Source: Bolinopsis microptera (Eukaryota > Ctenophora > Tentaculata > Lobata > Bolinopsidae). From it: 64,000 bases of DNA. The position numbers and the translations under genes were made by a program. Of the stretch, positions 1 through 11,453 are shown piece by piece; within the stretch, counting starts at the first letter, position 1; every line of letters starts with the position of its first letter. The notes below the pieces were generated by a model. It was not told the origin of the DNA. It did no database searches and was given only the letters and a program-made list of their open reading frames with translations. Location of the stretch: the NCBI RefSeq assembly GCF_026151205.1, contig NC_087072.1:23825603-23889602 (forward strand), written 5' to 3'.

Positions 1-409
1 TGACGTGAGCACTGTACATCAAATCAGCTATTCCTTTAGTTAGGATGATAGCCAAAACTATAAGGATTTTGGAGAACTAGGATAATAGTCATAATTCTAA
101 AATTCGAGTGAGTTACACGTGTTTTATTGACGATGATAAACATTTGTAATGTAAATTACGCTATGCAAGCGCGCACTGAGGGACTTTCTGACGTCACGAG
201 GCCACAGCTTATTATTGCAATAACACGCGTTACAAGTACGCTAGAGAGTTGGTTCTTTCGGCGATACGATTCTTTACCAGTTTGTCACAGCTGATTTAAA
301 TCTAAGCCAAATTGGAGACTACAAATTTTTCAGTTAACTGGTCCTTTAATCAACGCTCGTGTCAATCATTATTTCCGTTCATTTCATCAGATCAGTGATC
401 GAGTTGCTT

Positions 410-1224
410 CTTTTGATTGGTCGGCGTCGACAGTAAGACTTCCTTACGGTGGCTTTCACAACGCGTCCCCATTCTCCAACTCCTGCTGCCGGAGAGAGAG
501 ACTCCCAAATTATATACCATAAATATATTAAATATAGATATCGACAACAGACTCCGAGAGTCTTGAAGTTCTGTTACCACCGCCCCTGGTGCAACCCTGC
601 CGGGTTAACGACGGAGAGACAGGGACTTCCAGGGGAGGTCATGGCCTGCTACGTGCAACTCTTAGGAGTATGCAATGTTCCTGTAACGTCACTCTGTCAC
701 TTTAGACCGCTCATCTATCGTTGTTTTGAGTGTCCGATCCAAAACCGATCCAAAACCGAGACGTGGAAGCCTGTGAGCGTGTTAGAGTCTGTTAAGTGTT
801 AAAGTCTTAGGGTTACACGAGACGTGGTAGCCTGTGAGCGTGTTAAATCCTAGGGTTACACGAGACGTGGTAGCCTGTGAGCGTGTTAAATCCTGGGGTT
901 ACACGAGACGTGGTAGTCTGTGAGCGTGTATAGTAGACCGCTCCTCTATCGTTGTTTTGAGTGTCCGATCCAAAACCAAATCCTGGGGTTACACGTCATG
1001 TGGGAGCCTGTGAGCGTGTTAGTTTCCTGCGGAAGGTGTTATTTGCCTGTGGGAAAAGCGGTTATGCTGCGGTTCTAAGGTTAGTAAAGGCTATTAGAGC
1101 CTTTCCTTTGTTGTAGAGATGGCTAGTCCCTTCCTTTGCATAGGTTAGAAACACCCATGCACCTCCCGTTCGAGCCACCCACCCCGTACCGCGTGGAGGT
1201 TCGGTGAGGTTTTTCGTGAGGCAT
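410..1224. mobile_element. Insertion of 815 bp in LINE A with a 13-bp target duplication
   Basis: The 13 bases gatcgagttgctt occur at 397-409 and again, perfectly, at 1225-1237. Removing 410-1224 rejoins the LINE endonuclease sequence seen intact in copy C. The stretch is therefore a later insertion. A 13-bp duplication suits target-primed retroposition more than a cut-and-paste transposon, but no poly-A tail, coding capacity or terminal inverted repeat was seen. Its second half is a small tandem array. The class is unknown. Confidence 0.75.
763..1025. repeat. Tandem repeat, about 43-bp unit
   Basis: About four to five imperfect copies of a unit containing cgtggtagcctgtgagcgtg followed by a block ending in gggttacacgaga. 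A separate block, accgctcctctatcgttg with its downstream tgagtgtccgatcc, also occurs twice (about 708-740 and 938-972). The array lies wholly inside the insertion at 410-1224. No function is apparent. Confidence 0.8.
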
Positions 1225-3243
1225 GATCGAGTTGCTTTCATGGACTTTTTTATTCCATCCAATTCCAAGTTTGTTAACAAACCACCATGCAGAATGTGAA
1301 TCGTGAACTGTTACAGTCCAACCAACCCAAAAACTATATCAAATCCGGCTGCTACTGACCAGTTTTACTGTGAGCTTCAGGAAGCAATTAATGTGCCTGC
1401 AAGACATGAAATCTGGATCCTAGGAGATTTCGATGCCAAACTTGGCAAAAGGTCTGATCATGACTTTCAAAATGGCCTTCATAATAACATTGGAAGGCAT
1501 GGCGTTGGAAGACGAAATGAAAATGGTGAGAGATTATTGGACTTTCTTGTTTCTAATGGTTTGTTTGCTGCAAACACTGCATTTCGTCATTCCAGTCGTC
1601 ATATAACCACAAGAAATGGTTGGGTGAAAGACAAGAAGACCAAAAGAAGTTCCCCTTATTTTTCTCAGATTGATTATGTATTTATATGTCGGTCACGCAG
1701 CACTGTTTTTCTCAATGATGCAAGGGCCTATGCAGGAGCTAAAGGTCCTGCCTAAAATTAAGGCAGGGCCTAATTCTGATCATAAGATTGTAAAAGCTAC
1801 CATAGACCTGAGGCAGCAAACTAAGTTATACCGAAACAGAAGATCAGCTGCTAAAAGGTACAACACGACATCTCTGGTTTGTAGCAAGGAACTACAAGAT
1901 CAGTAACAGCAAACTGTCACTCAGCAAATTTACAGTCTTCCACCTTCCGCTGACACTAAGACAGGATTCGAACAGCTGTTTGAAACTATCAAGTCTTCAG
2001 CCTCTAACACTGTGGATGTCAAGAAGAAAACCCAAAGACATCATCATTCATCAGATCAGCATGTATGCAATATGTCTGACGAGAGACACAAACTTTTACA
2101 AGAACTCAACGACAATTCAGTTAGAGACAGGACAGTATTGAGAAAGCGTATCAATAAACTCAAGAACGATATCAATAAACGTCTTAAAGATCTAGAGACA
2201 GCTCTAGCCAACCAACTAGCTGACACCATCAATGCTGCAGATGACACGAAGAGGATGTTCGAGGCTACCAGAGCTCTTGCTGCCAACAAAGAGTCAGAGC
2301 CAATATCTGTCTTCAACTCTGAAAATCAGCTAGTTGCAAGTGACGATGAGAAAACAAGTATCATTAGAGAGTGGTTTAAAAATCACTACACCAGCTCAGA
2401 CCCTCCTTTGGTACCTTTCACTGGACCCCACGTCCTCTGAATACTCCTATAACTTCCTTAGAAGTCCAATATGCTGCTTCAAAGTTGAACAATGGGAAAG
2501 CAGTAGGTCCTGATGAGATTCCTAACGAGCTGCTGAAGTACGCACCACCTGTATTCTTCCAGCAATATGCATGTCTCATTAATCGATCATTTGAAGTACA
2601 GGAGCATGTACCCTCTTTTACGGAAGGGTTTCTAACCCCTCTTCAGAAGCCAGGGCAACCAAAAGGACCTCTAAATAGCCTCAGACCCTCTTTGCCTTCT
2701 GGATGGAACTAGGAAACTGCTCTCCTTGATTACTCTACAGTCTACACAGAATTCAAAGACAAATTGCAGAGTACACACTGTGTACTACACAGGACCATGG
2801 CAAAATGCCTACAAGGCTGGTCATAGTTGTGCCAATATTGTCTGGACTCAACGAATTCTGATTTCTGTTGTGAAAGAGAAGAGATGGGAGTTCCACAAGA
2901 TGGGAATCTACATTCGATCTACATCGGCCTTCAGAGATCAGTTATGTCAAAATATCTTTAGATCAGTGTCTATGATAATGAAAGTTGTGTAAAAACAACA
3001 AATACGAAATTTGATGATCATATTCATATCACAGGTGATCTTCCTCAAATGGGTGATCGTGCAATAAATATTCCATGCTTTAAGCATCATACCAGTAATA
3101 CATGCTTTTTAATAACAATTTTGTAATCGACCACCTCGGTCCTGCATTTCAGTGTAAACTTTACAAGATTTGGAGGTAAATAATACCTCCGAAGATGTGA
3201 ACGGTTGATTACGGACCAATTGATATATAACACAGTTTTTCAA

Positions 3244-3618
3244 GGATGATGATTAATCACTCTACACTCGACTGTCACGTGACTTTTTCAACCCGTTCTC
3301 TTGCTGGCCCTGAACGACTTTTCGAAACCCTAACCCTCTTATCTGATCCCAACCCTAACCCTAACCCAATCCTTAACAAAAGCATATGCTGAAACCCTAA
3401 CCCTAACGAGAAATTCGACCAACTTCCTTATACGGTCATATCACGTGATCAAGACAGTTTTTCGCCAATATCTCGGCAGGGGAGCATTTTAACCCTATGT
3501 CATGGGGGGTGATTCTGAATCAGCGTCCGAAAATACATCGTTTCAAGCTGATTTCAACTGTCGGGGGCCCTTTTAGAACAATCTCGAAGATCGACTGTAG
3601 AGTGATTTAGCACGCTCG
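3244..3618. mobile_element. 375-bp insertion with 9-bp target duplication (Mutator-like MITE?)
   Basis: The 9 bases gtttttcaa flank the stretch at 3235-3243 and 3619-3627. Units 2-5 of the array have the uninterrupted version, which proves the insertion. Near its ends are inverted motifs, aatcactctacactcga and tcgactgtagagtgatt. A 9-bp duplication with terminal inverted repeats is the habit of Mutator-like elements. The inverted repeats do not reach the very ends, so the family call is tentative. It carries telomere-like repeats inside. Confidence 0.65.
3335..3410. repeat. Short interstitial telomere-like (CCCTAA) repeats
   Basis: Several aaccct units occur in short runs, for example aaccctaaccctaaccca, separated by degenerate sequence. 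TTAGGG is the usual animal telomere repeat. Because the runs sit inside a transposon-like insertion, they probably travelled with it and do not mark a chromosome end. Confidence 0.6.
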
Positions 3619-3632
3619 GTTTTTCAACTTAG

Positions 3633-3803
3633 TTGATGGAGGATTGAGTGCGTTTGGGGAATGGTCAGAGTGCTCAACTTCTTGTGGAGGAGGACAACAG
3701 ACCAGGGAAAGAAGCTGTAATAACCCAGCCCCAGATAATGGTGGTGCTGATTGTGAGGGAAGTTTGACAGAGGCGCAGAATTGCAACTCCGGTCCTTGTC
3801 CAG
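3633..3803 (+). CDS. Thrombospondin type-1 repeat exon, unit 1 (partial gene)
   Basis: A 171-bp exon (57 codons) with acceptor caacttag and donor CCAG/gttcg, both in phase 1, so it can be added or dropped without shifting frame. It encodes VDGG, then EWSECSTSCGGG, RERSCNNPAP and a CPG end. This is the tryptophan, CSxSCGGG and six-cysteine pattern of TSR modules found in secreted or membrane proteins such as ADAMTS, thrombospondin and properdin relatives. The leading Trp of the usual WSxW is replaced (AFGEW). No other exons of the parent gene are recognisable in the window, so whether it is used is unknown. Confidence 0.75.
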
Positions 3804-4253
3804 GTTCGTTTAGTAACCCAAAAGTGACTACCCACACGCAACCTCTTAATAACTCACGTAATTCGTCTCCAAATTGCACCAAAATTTCAGAGATTATAGA
3901 TATGGGTCAAACTTAGATTTCCTGAAAGTTTCGTAAGCCACGCCTAATTACAGTGGGCGTGGCGTGACACTCCCTCTTTTTCACTATTGTCTTCATAAAA
4001 TGAGAACGCTTTAAGCAGCTAAGAACTCAAATATCACAGGTGATCTTCCTCAAATGGGTTATCGTGCAATAAATATTCCATGCTTTAAGCATCATACCAG
4101 TAATACATGCTTTTTAATAACAATTTTGTAATCGACCACCTCGGTCCTGCATTTCAGTGTAAACTTTACAAGATGTGGAGGTAAATAATACCTCCGAAGA
4201 TGTGAACGGTTGATTACGGACCAATTGATATATAACACAGTTTTTCAACTTAG

Positions 4254-4424
4254 TTGATGGAGGATTGAGTGCGTTTGGAGAATGGTCAGAGTGCTCAACT
4301 TCTTGTGGAGGAGGACAACAGACCAGGGAAAGAAGCTGTAATAACCCAGCCCCAGATAATGGTGGTGCTGATTGTGAGGGAAGTTTGACAGAGGCGCAAA
4401 ATTGCAACTCCGGTCCTTGTCCAG
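4254..4424 (+). CDS. Thrombospondin type-1 repeat exon, unit 2
   Basis: Same 171-bp phase 1-1 exon as unit 1, nearly identical in sequence (NSGPCPG end). The donor context reads gttcgtttagttaacc, unlike units 1, 3 and 5. It is the first exon of a subtype shared with unit 4. Confidence 0.72.
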
Positions 4425-4871
4425 GTTCGTTTAGTTAACCAAAAGTGACTACCCACACGCAACCTCTTAATAACTCACGTAATTCGTCTCCAAATTGCAC
4501 CAAAATTCCAGAGATTATAGATATGGGTCAAACTTAGATTTCCTGAAAGTTTCGTAAGCCACGCCTAATTACAGTGGGCGTGGCGTGACACTCCCTCTTT
4601 TTCACTATTGTCTTCATAAAATGAGAACGCTTTAAGCTAAGAACTCAAATATCACAGGTGATCTTCCTCAAATGGGTTATCGTGCAATAAATATTCCATG
4701 CTTTAAGCATCATACCAGTAATACATGCTTTTTAATAACAATTTTGTAATCGACCACCTCGGTCCTGCATTTCAGTGTAAACTTTACAAGATTTGGAGGT
4801 AAATAATACCTCCGAAGATGTGAACGGTTGATTACGGACCAATTGATATATAACACAGTTTTTCAACTTAG

Positions 4872-5042
4872 TTGATGGAGGATTGAGTGCGTTTGGAGAA
4901 TGGTCAGAGTGCTCAACTTCTTGTGGAGGAGGACAACAGACCAGGGAAAGAAGCTGTAATAACCCAGCCCCAGATAATGGTGGTGCTGATTGTGAGGGAA
5001 GTTTGACAGAGGCGCAGAATTGCAACTACGGTCCTTGTCCAG
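4872..5042 (+). CDS. Thrombospondin type-1 repeat exon, unit 3
   Basis: Same symmetric exon. It carries the NYGPCPG variant (Ser to Tyr) that it shares only with unit 5, which supports duplication of the two-unit block. It lies 618 bp after unit 2. Confidence 0.72.
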
Positions 5043-5494
5043 GTTCGTTTAGTAACCCAAAAGTGACTACCCACACGCAACCTCTTAATAACTCACGTAA
5101 TTCGTCTCCAAATTGCACCAAAATTTCAGAGATTATAGATATGGGTCAAACTTAGATTTCCTGGAAGTTTCGTAAGCCACGCCTAATTACAGTGGGCGTG
5201 GCGTGACACTCCCTCTTTTTCACTATTGTCTTCATAAAATGAGAACGCTTTAAGCGCAGCTAAGAACTCAAATATCACAGGTGATCTTCCTCAAATGGGT
5301 TATCGTGCAATAAATATTCCATGCTTTAAGCATCATACCAGTAATACATGCTTTTTAATAACAATTTTGTAATCGACCACCTCGGTCCTGCATTTCAGTG
5401 TAAACTTTACAAGATGTGGAGGTAAATAATACCTCCGAAGATGTGAACGGTTGATTACGGACCAATTGATATATAACACAGTTTTTCAACTTAG

Positions 5495-5665
5495 TTGATG
5501 GAGGATTGAGTGCGTTTGGAGAATGGTCAGAGTGCTCAACTTCTTGTGGAGGAGGACAACAGACCAGGGAAAGAAGCTGTAATAACCCAGCCCCAGATAA
5601 TGGTGGTGCTGATTGTGAGGGAAGTTTGACAGAGGCGCAAAATTGCAACTCCGGTCCTTGTCCAG
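5495..5665 (+). CDS. Thrombospondin type-1 repeat exon, unit 4
   Basis: Lies exactly 1,241 bp after unit 2 and shares its subtype marks. Acceptor and donor sites are intact, so splicing in series would give tandem TSR modules. Confidence 0.72.
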
Positions 5666-6112
5666 GTTCGTTTAGTTAACCAAAAGTGACTACCCACACG
5701 CAACCTCTTAATAACTCACGTAATTCGTCTCCAAATTGCACCAAAATTCCAGAGATTATAGATATGGGTCAAACTTAGATTTCCTGAAAGTTTCGTAAGC
5801 CACGCCTAATTACAGTGGGCGTGGCGTGACACTCCCTCTTTTTCACTATTGTCTTCATAAAATGAGAACGCTTTAAGCTAAGAACTCAAATATCACAGGT
5901 GATCTTCCTCAAATGGGTTATCGTGCAATAAATATTCCATGCTTTAAGCATCATACCAGTAATACATGCTTTTTAATAACAATTTTGTAATCGACCACCT
6001 CGGTCCTGCATTTCAGTGTAAACTTTACAAGATTTGGAGGTAAATAATACCTCCGAAGATGTGAACGGTTGATTACGGACCAATTGATATATAACACAGT
6101 TTTTCAACTTAG

Positions 6113-6283
6113 TTGATGGAGGATTGAGTGCGTTTGGAGAATGGTCAGAGTGCTCAACTTCTTGTGGAGGAGGACAACAGACCAGGGAAAGAAGCTGTAA
6201 TAACCCAGCCCCAGATAATGGTGGTGCTGATTGTGAGGGAAGTTTGACAGAGGCGCAGAATTGCAACTACGGTCCTTGTCCAG
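6113..6283 (+). CDS. Thrombospondin type-1 repeat exon, unit 5
   Basis: Lies exactly 1,241 bp after unit 3 and carries the same NYGPCPG variant. It is the last complete unit. The array sequence ends near 6515, after a small cgtacgc-type insertion at about 6411-6420. Confidence 0.72.
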
Positions 6284-6515
6284 GTTCGTTTAGTAACCCA
6301 AAAGTGACTACCCACACGCAACCTCTTAATAACTCACGTAATTCGTCTCCAAATTGCACCAAAATTTCAGAGATTATAGATATGGGTCAAACTTAGATTT
6401 CCTGAAAGTTTCGTACGCGTAAGCCACGCCTAATTACAGTGGGCGTGGCGTGACACTCCCTCTTTTTCACTATTGTCTTCATAAAATGAGAACGCTTTAA
6501 GCTAAGAACTCAAAA

Positions 6516-7744
6516 ATTTTTGCAGACATTTGGCTTGATAATTTAAAACCTTTCCCAAAGTTTCAAGTTCATTGTTTAAAATTTGGCTAGTGAGTTGTGA
6601 CCATTTCAAAATCCATCGGATCCGCGTGATCCGAGCACTCAGTCAGTGATCTTTGCACTCAATCAGTGATCTCGTTACCCAATCTGATCAAGAGTAAGGC
6701 GTTAGCGTGTATTAATGAGGGTCATTAGGCTTTACCTAACATACTGAGGAGATGACGACCTGATCATGATTGATTGGATACCGATAAAGATGTTTTCTTC
6801 GGTCCATTGTCAAAGTTCCATTTTTTGCATTTATAGTAAGTTTTCAGTTCTACAAGTCTTTTGTAGCGCGATGCACTACTGGGTCGCGCGCGCATCAAAT
6901 AATGCTTCTCGCAACCTCTTGATCTTCGGTAGATCGGCGAGATGCACCACTGTGCCTCACCGAGCTGCGAAGGATTGACATCGTGAATCAACAAGTCTTT
7001 TAAGTAGACTTATCAGGTCTTTAGGATGTTCTTAGTAACTACTTTGGATTTGTGTAAAGTTTGATAATAATAATAAACCAATGATGACAACATTTGTTTC
7101 TTCAAAAATCATTCCCAAAAAGTTCGAAATTCTGTAAAATCATCGATTAAATTTAGCGTTATTGGACCTCTACAGCTAACCACCTTGACCTAATTCTAAT
7201 CGTCCACTTTAAATCTTGATATACCTTATCGGACCATATTTGACCGGACAATTAATGAACGGACATAATTAATATTATAAACGGACATTAAAATGAACGC
7301 TCGAAGGTTGTAGCGCGATGCACTACTCATGGGTCGCACCGAGCTAGGAAGGGTTAACATTTGATTCACGATGTCAATCCTTCGCAGCTCGGTGAGGCAC
7401 AGTGGTGCATCTCGCCGATCTACCGAAGTGGTTGCGAGAAGCATTATTTGATGCGCGCGCGACCCAGTAGTGCATCGCGCTACAAGGTTAACATCGTCAA
7501 TCAAGCTCGAAGGCATTCAAAACTTAACGGATGATACTCGTAAAATATTTGTTTCAAATATTACCGGACCGTCGACGAGTCCAACTCGGCGCGCGTCCTG
7601 GTACGTAGGTTATAAACCTACAATTCAAAACAATCAAAAATCCAATATTTTCTATCTTTTTTTTGCATTTTTAGCAGATAATTTGTAAATTAATTTTTCG
7701 TACAATAATTATTAGCAAAAAAGGCAGTCGTTAAGCAGTAAAAA
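6516..7744. repeat. Inverted-repeat pair and flanking repeat DNA
   Basis: A block of about 125 bp at 6862-6988 (tagcgcgatgcactactggg through ttgacatcgtgaatca) returns as its reverse complement at 7370-7493. The arms are nearly identical and the spacer is about 380 bp, enough to form a large hairpin. A partial third copy of the arm (gtagcgcgatgcactact) lies at 7311-7328, and a diverged copy lies near 51,620-51,715. No coding potential was seen. Confidence 0.75.
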
Positions 7745-8170
7745 TGTCAAAATATCTTTTGATCAGTGTCTATGATAATGAAAGTTGTGTAAAAGCTAAA
7801 AACAACAAATACGAAATTTGATGATCATATTCATATCACAGGTGATCTTCCTCAAATGGGTTATCGTGCAATAAATATTCCATGCTTTAAGCATCATACC
7901 AGTAATACATGCTTTTTAAAAACAATTTTGTAATCGACCACCTCGGTCCTGCATTTCAGTGTAACTGTAAAAACTTTACAAGATGTGGAGATAAATAATA
8001 CCTCCGAAGATGTGAACGGTCGATTACGGACCAATTGATATATAACACAGTTTTTCAACTTAGTTGATGATGATTGAGTGCGTTTGGACAATAGTCAGAG
8101 TGCTCAACTTCTTGTGGAGAAGGACAACAGACCAGGGAAAGAAGCTGTAATAACCCAGCCCCAGATAATG
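7745..8170 (+). pseudogene. Diverged, truncated thrombospondin-exon unit
   Basis: The sequence from the tcaaaatatctt block through the acceptor caacttag (8063) matches the start of unit 1 (2946 onward). The exon begins at 8064 but has substitutions in key codons and breaks off near 8170 in the middle of the module, replaced by unrelated DNA. It is an outlying, non-functional sixth member of the array. Confidence 0.7.
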
Positions 8171-8439
8171 CAGTTGACAATACTTGATTAGGGTTAATGA
8201 TTGTACGCGTTTGAAACCTTGATTTGATATCATTATAACCTTTACTAATATTCAAATGAATGAATTTGATGTTTTATTTTTCCTCGGCACTATTGAAAAT
8301 CCTTTAAGAGATGGAATCGGCACTGTCATATATTTTTAAAAAGTTCGTGAACGAAATGACAATCGATCTCTTGACGAATTTCAGCCTAAAAATTGTTTTG
8401 ACTCGCGTAGCAATATGAAGCCCGCGGCATTCGCCGGGG

Positions 8440-8570
8440 TGTTCTAATTCTGAGATACTACACACGTCCCTAACACCCCCACGGTCGCTTCACTATAGTA
8501 GCGTCTTCGACGCTACAGGGGGAGCCGCACACTTCGTGCGCCGCGCGGCGGGTCATACAACGTATGACAA
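8440..8570. repeat. Left arm of a distant inverted repeat
   Basis: The blocks cccacggtcg, acagggggagccgc and gtcatacaacgtatgacaag recur in reverse complement at about 17,135-17,215. The pair encloses 8.6 kb that includes LINE pieces B, C and D. A small cgtcatac-type palindrome sits at the inner edge of each arm. It may be the end of a large foldback element or just two copies of a dispersed repeat. Confidence 0.6.
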
Positions 8571-8654
8571 GCAAGCCCAGCAGGCGGTAAAGTTTTCTGG
8601 GTCCGGTTTTTTGCAAAATGATCGTTTTCATGTAAAAATAACGTTTGATCCCTC

Positions 8655-9010
8655 ATGGGTTGACCATTGTTAATGATTTGGCCCGGCGCGCGCTACTTCG
8701 TAGCACTTGCCATCGGGCCATTTCGAGAAAAAAAAGCGGCGCGCGCTAATTCGAAGAAATTTAGACGAGTAACATTTTGCTCTAACCAGAGCCCTTTCGC
8801 TTGCAGTAGCGCGCGACCGCCGAATTGAAGGCGGCAAAGGAGGTATACATTCTACTTGTGAAACAAGCTCGGCACGCAGTATGCGTTCACCTAACCATGT
8901 GCTTTCGCGCCACTTCGGGCGCGCTTGTTTCACAAGTCAAGAAAGGCGTGAGGTGGGCGCGCGCTACTGCAAGTGCAAGGGCTCTGGATAGAGCAACAGT
9001 ACGCGCGCGC
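8655..9010. repeat. GC-rich palindromic repeat
   Basis: Nested inverted repeats: the region around agagccctttcgcttgcagt (8788-8807) pairs with its counterpart near 8965-8990, and acttgtgaaacaagc (about 8855) pairs with gcttgtttcacaagt (about 8925). Many gcgcgc tracts are present. The left portion, 8665-8785, returns inverted at about 51,725-51,830. This is a fold-back dispersed repeat without a gene. Confidence 0.65.
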
Positions 9011-9645
9011 GTATACACATAGCGATGTGAAAGTAACATCCGTCAACCCCAGGGGGAAAAATAAGACAAAGTATATAATTGTTGATATTTCAAAATCTCC
9101 AGAAAAGTCTCATTTTGGGCTGATCAAAAGTTTGCAACTTTAACTTTGCGGATTCCTGTACTCTGATTGGCTGAATTGTGTCACGTGCTATAGCTAGCTG
9201 CTTGAACATTGGAATGCGCCACGCGTGCAAATCATGCTTAATGTCGCGCGCGAGGTCTAGCCGTCTGTTTAAATTAAACCACCTCTAGTACCATTTGCAT
9301 TGCAGTACTAACTTTTGCTGTGCCGACGGCCCATTTATAGTGTATGGTCGTGCTCACTAGTAGCATGCATTGCGCTACATATCACAATTATATGTCATAG
9401 CATAAGCTACATTTATATAACAATTTAATATTTAAATCTACAAAATGTACAAAAAACAATTTGTACATTATTCGTTATTGTTATTACTATAGTTACTGAT
9501 TATTTTAATAACTGAAATTATTTTATTATTATCAAACTTTACACAAATCCGAAGTAGTAATATAAAAACATCCTAGGGATCTGATAAGTCTACGTGAAGA
9601 ACTCTGAAAACAAACTTAACTATTTAACCCAACAAAATTAATGAA
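9011..9645. other. No gene seen
   Basis: AT-rich sequence with scattered stops and no splice-linked exons on either strand. The part after about 9550 may be the 3' untranslated end of LINE copy B. Confidence 0.5.
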
Positions 9646-11453
9646 TCAAAAACTAAACAAATTTCTCCAATGGTTTCTGTTCGAGGCTATATGTCGAAGT
9701 TCTGTCAAATCTGTCAAATTACATACATTTATATTTCTTTTATTTAAATCACTCAAAATGGTTTTGAAAATACTGATCTGATGTCTACCAATTCTCCCTT
9801 TCTTATTCTCCATACTCTCAACAGTAAAACTCAATGCTAGTTGGGGTGGGGAGTTACAATCACTTCTAAGGATATGACCGAGCATTTTCCAGCGAGACTT
9901 AGCAACCCTCTCTGTTAATGGAGTCACCCCACAACGAGCATAAAGGTCTCGGTTACTGATGATTCGGGGATAAGTGGAGTTCATTATCCGCCGCAAATGT
10001 TTGCGCTGACACACATCCACTTTCTGAAGGATTTTCTCTGGAGCGGCCCAGCTAATGCAGTTGTACAGCAGTACTGGGGTAACAAGGGCCTCGTATAATT
10101 TCACTTTGGTGTCCAGTGAAATTCGGGACTTTTCCAGCCAAACTTTGTTGTTACCTTTCGAAAGCAACGTTAGCTAGGATACAGCGGTGGAGTATGTCAG
10201 ATTTGCTGCAAAGCCTGGATCCCAGTGACACACTCTTCCTCCATGGCTCTCTACCTCTTAATGGCTCTCCTTTCTTGTCGACATCTGTTTTATCTGCTAT
10301 ATAGAAACGGACAAATTCAGTCTTGTCTTCGTTAACAAGTAGGTCCCATTCAGCCAAGATTTCTCTGCAAATAGGCAGCATCTCATGCAGATTTTCTTCG
10401 TCTTCATCACCGAAATCTGCATCATCTGCATACTCCCATTCTATTGGTAAGAGAGAGTCTGGGTCAAAAGGAGGGTTTGGACGCAGGAAGTGAAATGATA
10501 ACACTACTCTTAGGTGGTACAGAGCGCCAGCAAAGTATAGAGTAAAATATGCCCCTGAAGCTCCATCACCTTGGAAAGATCCGTTGGAGGTTTCAAACTC
10601 CAGAGAGATTGTTTCGTCAATCTTAATTCTGAGCTTGGTATTTGACAACAAATACCTTGCTAACCTGATGTCGTCGTCACAGCAACCAGCTTCCTTTAGC
10701 AAGTCAAGAATTACTGGTCGCTTTATGGTGTCAAAAGCTGAGCTCATATCAATGCCCATTTTGGAGAATTCCCATCTTTTCTCCTTCACTACAGATATAA
10801 GTAGGCGTTGGGTCCATACAATATTCGCACAACTGTGACCTGCCTTGTACGCATTTTGCCAGGGTCCAGTATACTCAGCAATCTGTCTCCTGACCCTGTG
10901 AAGTGTTTAAGGGACAAGAGCTTCCTAGTGCCGTTGAGAAGACATAGGGGCCTGAGACTCTTAACTGGTCCTTTGGGTTTGCCATGCTTTTGCAGTGGTG
11001 CTAAATATCCCTCTGTAAAAGATGGAACATGTTCATTACGCTCAAAAGATTGGTTAATGAGGGTAGCATATTGTCTGTAGAAATTTTCAGGAGCATATTT
11101 TAGAAGCTCATTGGGAATCTGATCTGGGCCTACTGCCTTACCATTCTTCAACTTTGAGGCTGCATACTGTACTTCTTCACAGGTTATAGGAGTCTGAAGG
11201 GGTCTAGGAGGTCCTATGAAGGGTTGTAAAGGGGGTTCTGTACTGGCATAGTGTTGCAAGAACCATTCACGGACAATGGCAGCCTTCTCTTCATCGTTTC
11301 CAACGAGCTGATTGTCTGCGTTGAACACTGATATTGGTTCTGCTTGTTTATCAGTGGCAAGGGCACGTGTGGCTTCAAACTTACGCTTCGTGTCGTCAGC
11401 GTTATTGATAGCATCTTCTAGCTTGTTAGCATATTCTGTCTCAAGTTCTTTAT
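9646..11453 (-). mobile_element. LINE copy B: reverse transcriptase and C-terminal region, 5' truncated
   Basis: Reading leftward, the element begins abruptly at about 11,453 within the linker before the reverse transcriptase. It covers GKAVGPDQIPNELLKYAP, the IDMSSAFDT block, the catalytic EYADDADF motif (YADD codons at 10,421-10,432) and the C-terminal RWKMLGHILRSD region, ending with a stop at 9646. The frame is broken at least near 10,150-10,165 and 10,790-10,920. Over 10,287-11,453 it is almost identical to copy C, which implies recent retroposition or segmental duplication. The endonuclease part is missing. Confidence 0.85.

Larger units (their letters stand above)
340..2945 (+). mobile_element. 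LINE copy A, decayed, 5' and 3' truncated (RTE-like)
   Basis: This is a non-LTR retrotransposon relic. It starts inside the apurinic-like endonuclease domain, which is visible at 340-409 and again from 1225. The endonuclease keeps ILGDFDAKLG near 1420-1450 and NSDHKIV near 1775-1793. A linker follows, then the start of a reverse transcriptase with GKAVGPDEIPNELLKYAP near 2493-2547. The element stops before the catalytic YADD block, at about 2945, where thrombospondin-array sequence begins. The reading frame is broken several times (near 1755, 1905, 2440 and 2710). Protein similarity to copies B and C further along is strong, so all belong to one family. The clade assignment (RTE-like) is inferred from domain order and from the RWKMLGHILR-type C-terminus seen in copy B. 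It cannot make protein. Confidence 0.85.
2946..6515 (+). repeat. Tandem array of five thrombospondin-exon units
   Basis: Five head-to-tail units each carry a thrombospondin type-1 exon with its flanking intron sequence. Exon starts are at 3633, 4254, 4872, 5495 and 6113. Units alternate between two subtypes, so units 2+3 (about 4035-5275) and 4+5 (about 5276-6515) form a near-identical 1,241-bp higher-order repeat. Subtype marks are agatgtggagg with ttagttaacc in units 2 and 4, and agatttggagg with aactacggtcc in units 3 and 5. Unit 1 is mixed and carries an insertion. Each unit also holds a short inverted pair, aagccacgcc / gggcgtggcg, in its intron part. The near-identity implies recent duplication or homogenisation. 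Confidence 0.9.

Noticed and set aside
3335-3410. A chromosome end
   Set aside because: The CCCTAA runs are short, degenerate and inside an insertion flanked by a 9-bp target duplication, with genes on only one side but continuous sequence on both.
3607-6266. Minus-strand 91-97-codon frames repeated in each TSR unit
   Set aside because: They are antisense shadows of the thrombospondin exons. The plus strand has the cysteine pattern and splice sites.
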